From Streptomyces sp. NBC_00335 (GTDB lineage Bacteria > Actinomycetota > Actinomycetes > Streptomycetales > Streptomycetaceae): a stretch of 64,000 nt of DNA. The stretch is from positions 7,555,501 through 7,619,500 of the forward strand of contig NZ_CP108006.1 of assembly GCF_036127095.1 (NCBI RefSeq), written 5' to 3'. Shown here in pieces: positions 32,698 through 40,795 of the stretch. The position numbers and the translations under genes are program-made. The number at the start of each line of letters is the position of its first letter. Positions within the stretch are counted from its first letter, which is position 1. Under the pieces are notes generated by a model. It was not told where the DNA came from. It was given only the letters and a program-made list of their open reading frames with translations, and searched no databases.

Positions 32698-33735
32698 TCA
32701 GTCGGCCGGCGGGAGCTCGCCCGAGCCGCGGGGGATCAGGCGGGTGGGGAGTTCGATGCGGGACGGGGGGAGGTCGGCGCCCGCCAGGCGCTGGAAGAGG
32801 CGGTCCGTGGCCACGCGGCCCAGGGCCGCGGCGTCCTGGGCGATGACCGTGATGCCGGGGTTCAGCAGGTCGGCCAGTTCGAAGTCGTCGAAGCCGACCA
32901 GGGCCACCGGGCGGGGCAGGGACGCGAGGACGCGTACGGCCGTGACCGTCACGCGGTTGTTGCCCGCGAAGAGGGCCGTGACCGGCTCCGGCCCGGACAA
33001 CATCGCCCGGGCGGCGGCCGAGACCCGCTCCGGGGCCGTCGTGCCGAGCGAGACCCAGGCCCCGTCGACCGGCAGGCCGGCGTCCGCCATGGCCGCGCGG
33101 TAGCCCCGCAGTCGCTCGGTCGCCGTGTGGATGTGCGGCTGGTCGCCGATGAAGCCGATCCGGCGGTGGCCGCCCGCGATCAGGTGCGCCACCCCGTTCA
33201 CGGCGCCCCCGAAGCTGTCGGACAGCACCACGTCCGCGTCGATCCGGCCCGCCGGGCGGTCCACGAACACCGTGGCCACCCCGGCCCGGATCTCCGGCTC
33301 CAGATAGCGGTGGTCGTTCCCGGCCGGGATCACCACGAGCCCGTCCACCCGGCGGGCGCACAGCGCGAGCGCCAACTCCCGCTCGCGCTCGGGGTCCTCG
33401 TCGCTGGAGCCGTTGATGAGCAGGGCGCCGTGGGCGCGGGCCACCTCTTCCACGGCCCGGTTGAGCGGCCCGTAGAAGGGGTCGGAGAGGTCCTCCAGGA
33501 CCAAGCCGACGGTGGCGGTACGGCCCTTGCGCAGGACGCGCGCGCTGTCGTTGCGGCGGAAACCGAGCGCGTCGATGGCCTCCTGGACCCGCTTCTCGGT
33601 GTCCGGGGTGACCCCCGGCTCCCCGTTGACCACGCGTGACACCGTTTTGAGGCCCACGCCGGCCCGGGCCGCCACGTCCTTCATGGTCGGCCGGTTGCCG
33701 TAGCGCGGCTCGGACGGGCGGCGGGTGTGGGGCAC
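32698..33735 (-). CDS. LacI family regulator
   Basis: 345 aa. The HTH with hinge is TMKDVAARAGVGLKTVSRVVNGEPGVTPDTEKRVQEAIDALGFRRN, followed by a periplasmic-binding-protein-like sugar domain (TVGLVLEDLSDPFYG; GHRRIGFIGDQ; GFDDFELADLL). The GTG at 33735 has GGAGG nine bases upstream; ATG 33684 is an alternative. No sugar transport or hydrolase genes are next to it, so its targets are probably elsewhere. It is divergent from the TmrB/NUDIX gene. Confidence 0.9.
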   Translation of the reverse strand: MPHTRRPSEPRYGNRPTMKDVAARAGVGLKTVSRVVNGEPGVTPDTEKRVQEAIDALGFRRNDSARVLRKGRTATVGLVLEDLSDPFYGPLNRAVEEVARAHGALLINGSSDEDPERERELALALCARRVDGLVVIPAGNDHRYLEPEIRAGVATVFVDRPAGRIDADVVLSDSFGGAVNGVAHLIAGGHRRIGFIGDQPHIHTATERLRGYRAAMADAGLPVDGAWVSLGTTAPERVSAAARAMLSGPEPVTALFAGNNRVTVTAVRVLASLPRPVALVGFDDFELADLLNPGITVIAQDAAALGRVATDRLFQRLAGADLPPSRIELPTRLIPRGSGELPPAD

Positions 33736-33891
33736 GGTGTCGGACCTCCGGAGGGGCGGGCGCTGTGACGGTGCGGGCCCGACGCTGCGGACAGGCCCCT
33801 GACCTTGAGGATAAGCACTCGGAGGGGCACCGGGGTTTCCGTGGCAGGGTGGTGCGGGCAAGCCACTGGGGGCATCGGGAGAGGGGCAGAC

Positions 33892-34932
33892 GTGATTGTC
33901 TGGATCAACGGCACCTTCGGCGCCGGGAAGAGCAGCACAGCGCGCGAGCTGACCGGCCTGCTGCCGGAGAGCACCTTGTTCGACCCGGAGTTCATCGGTG
34001 ACGCGCTGCGCGTGCTGCTGCCGCGCAAACGCCTCGCGGAGGTGTCCGACTACCAGGACCTGCCGAGCTGGCGGCGGCTCGTCGTGGACACGGCGGCGGC
34101 GATGCTGGCGGAGCTGGGCGGGGTGCTGGTGGTCCCGATGACGCTGCTGCGGCAGGAGTACCGCGACGAGATCTTCGGCGGGCTCGCGGCGCGTCGGATC
34201 GCGGTGCGGCACGTGCTGCTCGCCCCGGAGGAAACGATCCTCCGGGAGCGGATCGCGACCCGGGAGGAGCCCGGGTCGGCGGCGGACGCGGACCTGCGGG
34301 TGCGGCAGTGGGCCTACGACCACATTCCGGCCTACCAGCACGCGCTGGGCTGGCTCGCGGCCGACGCGCACGTCATCGACAACGGGCCCCTGACCGTACG
34401 GGAGACGGCCGAGCGGATCGCCGAGGCCGTACGCACCGGCACGGCCCGGGTCTGCGACATCGTGCAGACCCCGCAGCCGACGCGCGAGACGGTCGCGGCC
34501 GGGGTGCTGCTCTTCGACGACGCGGACCGGGTGCTCCTGGTCGACCCGACGTACAAGCCGGGGTGGGAGTTCCCCGGCGGGGTCGTCGAGGCCGGGGAGG
34601 CCCCGGCGTGCGCGGGGGTACGGGAGGTCGAGGAGGAACTCGGGCTCGTACTGGAGCGCCTCCCCGAGCTCCTGGTCGTGGACTGGGAGCCGCCTGGGCC
34701 GCCGGCGGGCTACGGCGGCCTGCGGCTGCTGTTCGACGGGGGTCGGCTGTCGGCGGCGCAGACCGGGCGGCTGCGGCTGCCCGGACCGGAGCTGCGGGCC
34801 TGGCGGTTCGTGACGGAGGAGGAAGCGGCGGACCTGCTGCCGCGGGTGCGGTACGAGAGGCTCCGGTGGGCCCTGCGGGCCCGCGAACGGGGCCGGGCGG
34901 CGTACCTGGAGGCGGGACGGGCGGTTCCGTAG
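33892..34932 (+). CDS. TmrB-like P-loop kinase fused to NUDIX hydrolase
   Basis: 346 aa two-domain protein. Residues 1 to about 175 start VIVWINGTFGAGKSS (Walker A), with FDPEFIGDALRVLLP, PSWRRLVVDTAAAML and VLVVPMTLLRQEYRDEIFGGL. These resemble Bacillus TmrB, the tunicamycin-resistance ATP-binding protein. Residues from about 200 onward form a NUDIX domain with a complete box GGVVEAGEAPACAGVREVEEELGL. The GTG start has GAGAGGGG upstream. Each domain alone is common; joined they suggest linked nucleotide or lipid-linked-nucleotide chemistry, or resistance, but the substrate is unknown. Confidence 0.87.
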   Translation: MIVWINGTFGAGKSSTARELTGLLPESTLFDPEFIGDALRVLLPRKRLAEVSDYQDLPSWRRLVVDTAAAMLAELGGVLVVPMTLLRQEYRDEIFGGLAARRIAVRHVLLAPEETILRERIATREEPGSAADADLRVRQWAYDHIPAYQHALGWLAADAHVIDNGPLTVRETAERIAEAVRTGTARVCDIVQTPQPTRETVAAGVLLFDDADRVLLVDPTYKPGWEFPGGVVEAGEAPACAGVREVEEELGLVLERLPELLVVDWEPPGPPAGYGGLRLLFDGGRLSAAQTGRLRLPGPELRAWRFVTEEEAADLLPRVRYERLRWALRARERGRAAYLEAGRAVP

Positions 34933-34940
34933 CCGGGGGC

Positions 34941-34989
34941 GGGCGGCGGGCGGCGGGCGGCGGGCGGCGGGCGACGGGCGACGAGCGGC
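34941..34989. repeat. Heptanucleotide tandem repeat (GGGCGGC-type)
   Basis: Seven 7-bp units: GGGCGGC four times, GGGCGAC twice and GAGCGGC once. The array lies directly after the NUDIX-fusion stop and immediately before the terminator hairpin. Confidence 0.85.
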
Positions 34990-35014
34990 GGGGGCCGGGG
35001 TGGGCCCGGCCCCC
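34990..35014. terminator. Bidirectional hairpin
   Basis: GGGGGCCGGG (34990-34999), loop GTGGG, CCCGGCCCCC (35005-35014) between the convergent NUDIX-fusion and MBL genes. Confidence 0.7.
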
Positions 35015-35023
35015 CCGCCGGGA

Positions 35024-35746
35024 TCAGCCCGTCGGGGTGGGCGAAGGCCGAGCCGCGGCCGCCGCCTCCGCTGCCGCCAGGAGGGTGGCCGCGGTGTCCG
35101 AGGTCAGGGGGTCGCCGTGGCCGAAGCAGGCCACCGCAGGGGCCAGTGCGGCCAGTCGGAGCATCGACTCGACGGCCCGGGCGCGGTCCACGTTGAAGAC
35201 ACCGAGGATCACCTGGCCGACACCGGCGACGCAGTCGCCCGTGAACAGCACGCCGTGCTGCGGGAGATGGACGCCGATGCTGCCCGGGGTGTGACCCGGA
35301 GCGTGGACGACGACCGCGCCGTCGCCGAAGGGGAGTACCTCTCCGTCCTTCACCTCCCGGTCCACCCGGGTCGGCGGGGCCTCGGGAACCGTCAGGCCGT
35401 GTGCGTACAGCGGGAGTTCCCAGTCCAGCAGGACCGGCTCCGGGACCGGCTGCTCGCCGCGGATCACCGGCGCGTCGAGCGCGTGCGCCAGTACCTCCGC
35501 GCCCCAGCGCACTGCGAGTTCGCCCGCCGCTCCGACGTGATCGCGGTGGCAGTGGGTCAGAACGATCCGCTCCAGCCGCTCCGGCATCAGCCCGAGGGAA
35601 CGTATCGCCCCTTCGATCGCGTCCGCCGAACCGGCGTGGCCCGCGTCGATCAGGGTCAGGGCCTCACCATCGCGCCAGAGGTAGGCCTGGCCGATGGGGA
35701 AGCGGAGCATGTGGAGGCGGCCGAGTACGACTTCTACGAGATCCAT
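35024..35746 (-). CDS. MBL-fold metallo-hydrolase
   Basis: 240 aa metallo-beta-lactamase fold hydrolase. The metal motif is LTHCHRDHVG (HxHxDH with Cys between), then HAPGHTPGS, LFTGDCV and a terminal GHGDPL. Glyoxalase-II- or lactonase-like chemistry is possible. ATG 35746 is preferred over the adjacent GTG 35749. No operon partner. Confidence 0.88.
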   Translation of the reverse strand: MDLVEVVLGRLHMLRFPIGQAYLWRDGEALTLIDAGHAGSADAIEGAIRSLGLMPERLERIVLTHCHRDHVGAAGELAVRWGAEVLAHALDAPVIRGEQPVPEPVLLDWELPLYAHGLTVPEAPPTRVDREVKDGEVLPFGDGAVVVHAPGHTPGSIGVHLPQHGVLFTGDCVAGVGQVILGVFNVDRARAVESMLRLAALAPAVACFGHGDPLTSDTAATLLAAAEAAAAARPSPTPTG

Positions 35747-35845
35747 CACCCGAACGTACGGGGACGAACCACGCCGCCGGCGGAGGTTGCGCCGGTAGCG
35801 TGGTTCGCCCGTAGCCGAGCGTTCGGGGAACCGCCCGCGACACCG

Positions 35846-37210
35846 TCAGGCGCGCTTGGACTCCGCGTAGTTGACGAGGAACAGCGCCTCCGTGACCGAC
35901 AGGCGCTCCAGCTCCTCGGGGGAGACGCTCTCGTTCACCGCGTGGATCTGCGCCTCCGGCTCGCTCAGGCCGATGAGCAGCATCTCCGCGTCCGGGTACA
36001 GCTCCGTCAGCGTGTTGCACAGGGGGATGGAGCCGCCCATGCCGCTGATCTGCATCTCCTGGCCCGGGTAGGCCGCCTTCATGGCCTGCGCCATCGAGGC
36101 GTACGCCGGGCTGTCCGTGTCCGCCTGGAACGGCTGTCCCTGGCCGACGACTTCGAGCTCCAGACGCGCCTTCCACGGGGTGTGCGCCACCAGGTGGGCC
36201 TCCAGCAGCTTGATCGCCTCCGCCGTGTCCACGCCCGGCGGCACCCGCAGGCTCACCAGCGCGCCCGCGCTCGCGTGCACCGAGGGGGTGGCACTGGCCA
36301 GCGGCGGGGAGTCGATGGCCAGCACGGTGACGGCCGGCCGGGACCACAGCCGGTCCGCGATCGTGCCCTCGCCGATCAGCTCGACCCCGTCGAGCACCTT
36401 CGCGTCGGAGCGGTAGTCGGCCTCCGGGTACTGGAGCCCCTCCCACACACCGTCCGAAGCCAGCCCGTCCACCGTGGTCGAGCCGTCCGGCGCGCGCAGC
36501 GAGGCCAGCAGTTGGATCAGGGCGGCCATCGCGTCGGGGGCGGCCCCGCCGAACATGCCGGAGTGCAGGTTGCCGCCCAGGGTGTCGATCTTGACCTTCA
36601 GCAGGCACATGCCGCGCAGGGTCGCGGTGACCGTCGGCAGGCCCGTACGGAAGTTGCCCGCGTCACCGATCACGACGGCGTCGGCGGCCAGCAGTTCGGG
36701 GTGGGCCGTCGCGTACTGCTGGAGACCGCCGGTGCCCTGCTCCTCCGAACCCTCGACGATCACCTTCACGTTCACCGGGACGCCGCCGTTGGCCTTCAGG
36801 GCGCGCAGCGCGAGCAGGTGCAGGATGAACCCGCCCTTGCAGTCGGCGGTGCCGCGGCCGTACCAGCGGCCGTTCCGCTCGGTCAGCTCGAAGGCGGGGG
36901 AGATCCAGGCCGCGTCGTCCAGCGGGGGCTGCACGTCGTAGTGCGCGTACAGCAGGACGGTCGGGGCGTCCGCCGGGCCGGGCAGGTACCCGTACACCGA
37001 CTGGGTGCCGTCGGGGGTGTCGAGCAGCGCCACGTCCTGGAAGCCCTCGGCGCGCAGCGCGTCGGCGACCCAGTTCGCGGCGGCCTGGCTCTCGCTCTGG
37101 GGGAAATTGGCCCAGTCCGCCACCGACTGGAAAGCCACCAGCTCGGACAGCTCCTGCTTGGCGCGGGGCATCAGCGAGGCGACGGTCTCGGCGATCGGAT
37201 GAGACGGCAT
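35846..37210 (-). CDS. M20 family dipeptidase
   Basis: 454 aa, typical of the long CNDP-like M20 dipeptidases. Metal and catalytic sites are seen in LLYAHYDVQPP, GRGTADCKGG (bridging Asp), IVEGSEEQGTGG (catalytic Glu pair) and a late SGMGGSIPLCNTL. The start at 37210 has GAGGAG upstream and lacks a signal peptide, so it acts on imported dipeptides or dipeptide-like conjugates in the cytoplasm. Divergent from the GGR gene with a 202-bp gap. Confidence 0.93.
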   Translation of the reverse strand: MPSHPIAETVASLMPRAKQELSELVAFQSVADWANFPQSESQAAANWVADALRAEGFQDVALLDTPDGTQSVYGYLPGPADAPTVLLYAHYDVQPPLDDAAWISPAFELTERNGRWYGRGTADCKGGFILHLLALRALKANGGVPVNVKVIVEGSEEQGTGGLQQYATAHPELLAADAVVIGDAGNFRTGLPTVTATLRGMCLLKVKIDTLGGNLHSGMFGGAAPDAMAALIQLLASLRAPDGSTTVDGLASDGVWEGLQYPEADYRSDAKVLDGVELIGEGTIADRLWSRPAVTVLAIDSPPLASATPSVHASAGALVSLRVPPGVDTAEAIKLLEAHLVAHTPWKARLELEVVGQGQPFQADTDSPAYASMAQAMKAAYPGQEMQISGMGGSIPLCNTLTELYPDAEMLLIGLSEPEAQIHAVNESVSPEELERLSVTEALFLVNYAESKRA

Positions 37211-37412
37211 GGGCACGCTCCTCTTGGGTGCGACGTTGGTGTACGTGTACGGGTTACGTATACGCCTCCCGCACGCGCGGGGTGTGCGTATGCGGGCTAC
37301 GGCAAAAGACTCTTCCGATCCTCGCACAACGGGGCAGTCGATCTCGCGCCGTAGGATTTCCCCGGCATCGGAGCAACGGCATGAACCGCATGATCAGGAG
37401 CATCAGCACATC

Positions 37413-38801
37413 GTGAGCAGCGACGAGAGCGACAGCGGCGACGTACGCGACGCGGCGGCAGGACAGCCCGCTCAGGGGGCGGACGCGCAGACGGCCGGGG
37501 AGACCGGCGAGGTGTGGGACGTGGTCGTGGTCGGGGCCGGGCCGGCCGGGTCCTCGGCCGCGCACGCGGCGGCCGCGGCGGGACGGCGCGTCCTGCTGTT
37601 GGAGAAGGCGGAACTGCCCCGGTACAAGACCTGTGGCGGAGGCATCATCGGCCCCTCGCGCGATGCGCTCCCGCCGGGTTTCGTGCTGCCCTTCAAGGAC
37701 CGCGTCCACGCGGTCACCTTCTCGCTCGACGGGAAGTTCGCCCGGACCCGGCGTTCGAAGCAGATGTTGTTCGGGCTGATCAACCGGCCCGAGTTCGACG
37801 CGGCGCTGGTCGCCGAGGCGGAGAAGGCCGGCGCCACGGTCCGTACGGGTACGGCCGTCGCGCGGGTGGAACAGCACGGGGCGTCCGTGCCCGACCGGCG
37901 GACCGTCGCCGTGATCCTCGGCGACGGCGAGACCGTGCTGGCCCGGGCCGTGGTCGGCGCGGACGGCAGCGCGAGCCGGATCGGCGCGCACGTCGGCGTC
38001 GAGATGGACCAGGTCGACCTCGGCCTGGAAGCGGAGATCCCCGTCCCGGAGACGGTCGCCGCGGACTGGAAGGGCCGGGTCCTCATCGACTGGGGACCGC
38101 TGCCCGGCAGTTACGGCTGGGTCTTCCCCAAGGGCGACACCCTCACCGTCGGGGTCATCTCGGCGAAGGGCGAGGGCGCCGCGACCAAGCGGTACCTGGA
38201 CGACTTCATCGCCCGGCTGGGCCTGTCGGGCTTCGAACCGGCGATCTCCTCCGGGCACTTGACCCGCTGCCGCAAGCCCGGATCGCCGCTTTCGCGCGGG
38301 CGGGTGCTGGTCGCGGGCGACGCGGCCGGACTGCTGGAGCCGTGGACCCGGGAAGGCATCTCCTTCGCGCTGCGCTCGGGGCGCCTCGCGGGGGAGTGGG
38401 CCGTGAAGATCTCCGAGGCCCAGGACGCCGTGGACGCACGCCGCCAGGCGCTCAACTACGCCTTCGCCGTCAAGGCGGGGCTGGGCGTGGAGATGGGCGT
38501 CGGCAAGCGGATGCTGGAGCTCTTCGAGGCCAAGCCGGGCCTGTTGCACGCGGCGATCACCGGCTTCCGGCCGGCCTGGCTGGCCTTCGCCCGGATCGCC
38601 CGGGGCTCGCTGACGCTGGCCGAGATGGTGCGTACGTACCCGCTGGCGCGCAAGGCACTGCACGTGCTGGACGCCCGGCAGGCGCGGAGCAGGGGCGCGG
38701 GCGGGGCTGAGGCCGGTTCCGGTACGGGCTCCGGTTCTGGGGCCGGGGCCGGGGCCGGGGCCGGGGAGTCGGACGGGGCCCAGGGCGGGGCCAAGGGCTG
38801 A
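37413..38801 (+). CDS. Geranylgeranyl reductase family FAD protein
   Basis: 462 aa. The dinucleotide motif VVVVGAGPAGSSAAHAAA, the family-specific RYKTCGGGIIGPSRDALP and RVLVAGDAAGLLEPWTREGISFALRSG identify a GGR-type flavoprotein that reduces isoprenoid or similar double bonds. The C-terminal 30 residues are a Gly/Ala/Ser tail encoded partly by a GGGGCC hexamer array. The GTG start at 37413 overlaps TGA of a tiny upstream frame (37381-37416). An AGGAG sits 12 bp before the start. Confidence 0.87.
   Translation: MSSDESDSGDVRDAAAGQPAQGADAQTAGETGEVWDVVVVGAGPAGSSAAHAAAAAGRRVLLLEKAELPRYKTCGGGIIGPSRDALPPGFVLPFKDRVHAVTFSLDGKFARTRRSKQMLFGLINRPEFDAALVAEAEKAGATVRTGTAVARVEQHGASVPDRRTVAVILGDGETVLARAVVGADGSASRIGAHVGVEMDQVDLGLEAEIPVPETVAADWKGRVLIDWGPLPGSYGWVFPKGDTLTVGVISAKGEGAATKRYLDDFIARLGLSGFEPAISSGHLTRCRKPGSPLSRGRVLVAGDAAGLLEPWTREGISFALRSGRLAGEWAVKISEAQDAVDARRQALNYAFAVKAGLGVEMGVGKRMLELFEAKPGLLHAAITGFRPAWLAFARIARGSLTLAEMVRTYPLARKALHVLDARQARSRGAGGAEAGSGTGSGSGAGAGAGAGESDGAQGGAKG
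38739..38766 (+). repeat. GGGGCC hexanucleotide array inside the GGR gene
   Basis: Four full GGGGCC units plus GGGG encode the alternating Gly-Ala tail (GAGAGAGAG). Unit changes keep the frame, so length could vary between strains. Confidence 0.85.
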
Positions 38802-39088
38802 GCCGAGGAGTAGCCCGAGGCTGAAGTCGCTGACCCCGATGGGGGAGCAGCGGCGCCGAGGTGCGGAGTGTGGCGGTCTTGCCGGGTGTGCCGGCGAGGC
38901 CGCCGCCGCGTTTTCGGGGCTGGGGCTGGGGCTGGGGCTGGGGGCGGTGCCGGTGCCGGAAGGGCGGCGGGTCGCCCGGCTTGGGGGCGGTGCTGGCACC
39001 GGGCTCGGGCCCGGAGTCGGGCACTGCTCCGGGGGCGAGGCCGGGCCGGGAGGGCGGCGGGTCGCCGGGGATCGCCCGGGCGGGCGGG
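38802..39088. repeat. Repeat-rich intergenic region with GGGGCT array
   Basis: 287 bp without a credible gene. It holds four GGGGCT units (38916-38939), a 15-bp direct repeat GGGCGGCGGGTCGCC (38962-38976 and 39052-39066), and a small hairpin CCGGGC/GCCCGG (38999-39014). Open frames crossing it encode only Pro/Arg/Gly-rich sequence. Confidence 0.7.
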
Positions 39089-39547
39089 TCAGGAGGTGAC
39101 CGTGATGCGGAAGACCGGGTGGTCGGGTGCGGCGGCGCGGAGCTCGGACTCGGAGGACTTCGCGGTGACCCCGTCGAAGAACCGGTTGACCTCCCAGCCC
39201 CACTTCTTCAGATATCCGCGCAGGACGACGGCCTGCTCGGCGGGGTCGGTGAGCTCGGTGACGGTGAAGGTGTGCACGGTGCGGCCCAGGCGGAGCTCGC
39301 CGCCGCCCGCGGCGCGCATGTTGCGGACCCACTGGGAGTGGCCGCGGGCGGAGACCAGGTACCGGGTGCCGTCCTGGGTGTACGGGTTCACCGGGATCCG
39401 CTGCATCTTGCCGGAGGTGCGGCCGCGCACCGACAGCTCGGCGGTTCCGGCCAGGCTCATGCCGAGCCGGGCGAGCTTGCCGACGAGGGCGTTGAAGCGG
39501 ATGTCGAGCGGGCCGGCCTTGACGTAGTAGGGCTTGGGCGCGGTCAT
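39089..39547 (-). CDS. Deazaflavin (F420)-dependent nitroreductase-like protein
   Basis: 152 aa split-barrel protein of the deazaflavin-dependent nitroreductase family. The signature run is LSVRGRTSGKMQRIPVNPYTQDGTRYLVSARG followed by WVRNMRAAGGGELRLG. Such proteins use F420H2 or related cofactors to reduce quinones, enones or nitro compounds. The start at 39547 has GGAGG nine bases upstream. It is divergent from a TetR gene across an array of AGAGCA(C/G)TGCTCT sites and is surely its target. Confidence 0.9.
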   Translation of the reverse strand: MTAPKPYYVKAGPLDIRFNALVGKLARLGMSLAGTAELSVRGRTSGKMQRIPVNPYTQDGTRYLVSARGHSQWVRNMRAAGGGELRLGRTVHTFTVTELTDPAEQAVVLRGYLKKWGWEVNRFFDGVTAKSSESELRAAAPDHPVFRITVTS

Positions 39548-39568
39548 GACGGCCTCCGAGGAGTTTGG

Positions 39569-39672
39569 GAGAGCACTGCTCTCGCTTGAGAACAGTGTGC
39601 ACGGATCGATGCTCCAAAACAAGAGCAGTGCTCTCTGAAGAGATCGACGCTCTCGTTGTTGGGCAGTGCTCT
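39569..39672. promoter_or_regulatory. TetR operator array
   Basis: GAGAGCA-C-TGCTCTC (39569-39583) and AGAGCA-G-TGCTCT (39622-39634) are perfect palindromes. GAGAACAGTGTGC (39588-39600) and GGGCAGTGCTCT (39661-39672) are degenerate copies. All lie in the 148-bp gap between the divergent reductase and TetR genes. Confidence 0.75.
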
Positions 39673-39695
39673 GCCTGCATGGCACACTGACACCC

Positions 39696-40394
39696 ATGAG
39701 CACCGTGCGAGGGGCCAGGGAACGGGCCCGCATCGAAGTCACCGCCGCCATCAAGGACGAGGCGCGCCGCGCGCTCGCGGCGGAGGGCGCCGCCAAACTC
39801 TCGCTGCGGGCCGTCGCCCGCGAGCTGGGCATGGTCTCCTCCGCCCTCTACCGCTACTTCCCCAGCCGCGACGAGCTCCTCACCGCCCTCATCGTCGACG
39901 CCTACAACAGCGTCGGCGCCGCCGCCGAGGGCGCCGACGCCCGCTCGCTGGCCTCCGGCGGCACCCCCCGCGCCCGCTGGGCCGTGGTCTGCGCCGCCGT
40001 CCGCGACTGGGCGCTGGAGCACCCGCACGAGTACGCCCTCATCTACGGCTCGCCCGTCCCCGGCTACACCGCCCCCCTCGACACCGTCGGGCCCGCCTCC
40101 CGTGTGGGCAACTCCCTCATCGGCATCGTCCGTGCCGCCTACGAGGGCCGCGGCATTTCCCTCCCGCCGCTCCCCGCCGAGCTGCGCCCCGAGGCCGCCC
40201 GCATGGCCGCGGACTTCGCCGAAGGCCTGCCCCTCGAGGCGGCCGCGGCCCTGGTCGCGGCCTGGGCGCAGCTCGTCGGACTGATCTCCTTCGAACTGTT
40301 CGGCCAGTTCGAGCGGGTCGTCGAGGACCGCGCCGCCTTCTTCGCGCACGCCGCCGGACAACTGGCGCACGGGGTCGGGCTTCCCGCCGTATAG
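39696..40394 (+). CDS. TetR/AcrR family regulator
   Basis: 232 aa. The HTH is RREALAAEGAAKLSLRAVARELGMVSSALYRYFPSRDELLTALI in outline, with the TetR C-terminal WHG-type domain (WALEHPHEYALIYGSPVPGY). It is divergent from the F420-type reductase; three or four palindromic sites in between suggest autoregulation and cooperative repression of both genes, relieved by the reductase's substrate or an electrophile. Confidence 0.9.
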   Translation: MSTVRGARERARIEVTAAIKDEARRALAAEGAAKLSLRAVARELGMVSSALYRYFPSRDELLTALIVDAYNSVGAAAEGADARSLASGGTPRARWAVVCAAVRDWALEHPHEYALIYGSPVPGYTAPLDTVGPASRVGNSLIGIVRAAYEGRGISLPPLPAELRPEAARMAADFAEGLPLEAAAALVAAWAQLVGLISFELFGQFERVVEDRAAFFAHAAGQLAHGVGLPAV

Positions 40395-40795
40395 GCGCAC
40401 ACAGGCCCGTGCGGGGGACGGCCTGTCGACTGCGCCAGTGACTCCGAGTCCGGAGCGCGGGTCGCGGGCCGGTGAGGTTCTAGTCGCGACCTGATTGCCG
40501 CACGCGCGGCACGCATCCACTGGCGCCGACTCGTTGCGCACGATGTCCCGCACCTGGGCGGTCTGATCCTCGGCGGCGACCGCCCCGGTGACCGCGCAGA
40601 GGTCCGCCCCTGAGCTGTCTCGCCGGCACCGTCTGCTGTGGTTCCCGGACGCTCACTGGGGCCGGGCGACCGAGGCGGGAACCTTCGTTTGTAATAGGTC
40701 AATACGCTATCCGACTATTACCGTATGCTGTCTTCGGCGCTTCGCCCCCGGTCCGTAGGGACCGGGGGCGCCGGCGTCCGGAGGAGAGGTGTGTC
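40395..40795. other. 401-bp intergenic region with AT-rich dyad and leader hairpin
   Basis: No credible gene. A minus-strand frame (about 40390-40640) encodes CRACGNQVA and similar Cys-containing sequence but has no recognisable family. Near the right end, GTAATAG (40691-40697) and CTATTAC (40715-40721) form a dyad with a 17-bp spacer in unusually AT-rich DNA. TATGCT at 40724-40729 could be a -10 box. Confidence 0.5.
40743..40770 (+). promoter_or_regulatory. 12-bp hairpin in the leader of the PurB-like gene
   Basis: CGCCCCCGGTCC (40743-40754), loop GTAG, GGACCGGGGGCG (40759-40770), only 9 bp before a very strong GGAGGAGAGG ribosome-binding site. It could stabilise the mRNA 5' end or act in attenuation. 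Confidence 0.5.

Noticed and set aside
37254..40553. Very long minus-strand open frame across four genes
   Set aside because: Antisense to GGR and TetR with Arg/Gly/Pro-rich sequence; only the short F420-type reductase frame within this span is convincing.
40390..40640. Minus-strand Cys-containing frame (CRACGNQVA) as a possible gene remnant
   Set aside because: No recognisable family, no ribosome-binding site and no homologous domain by eye; kept only as a note in the intergenic entry.
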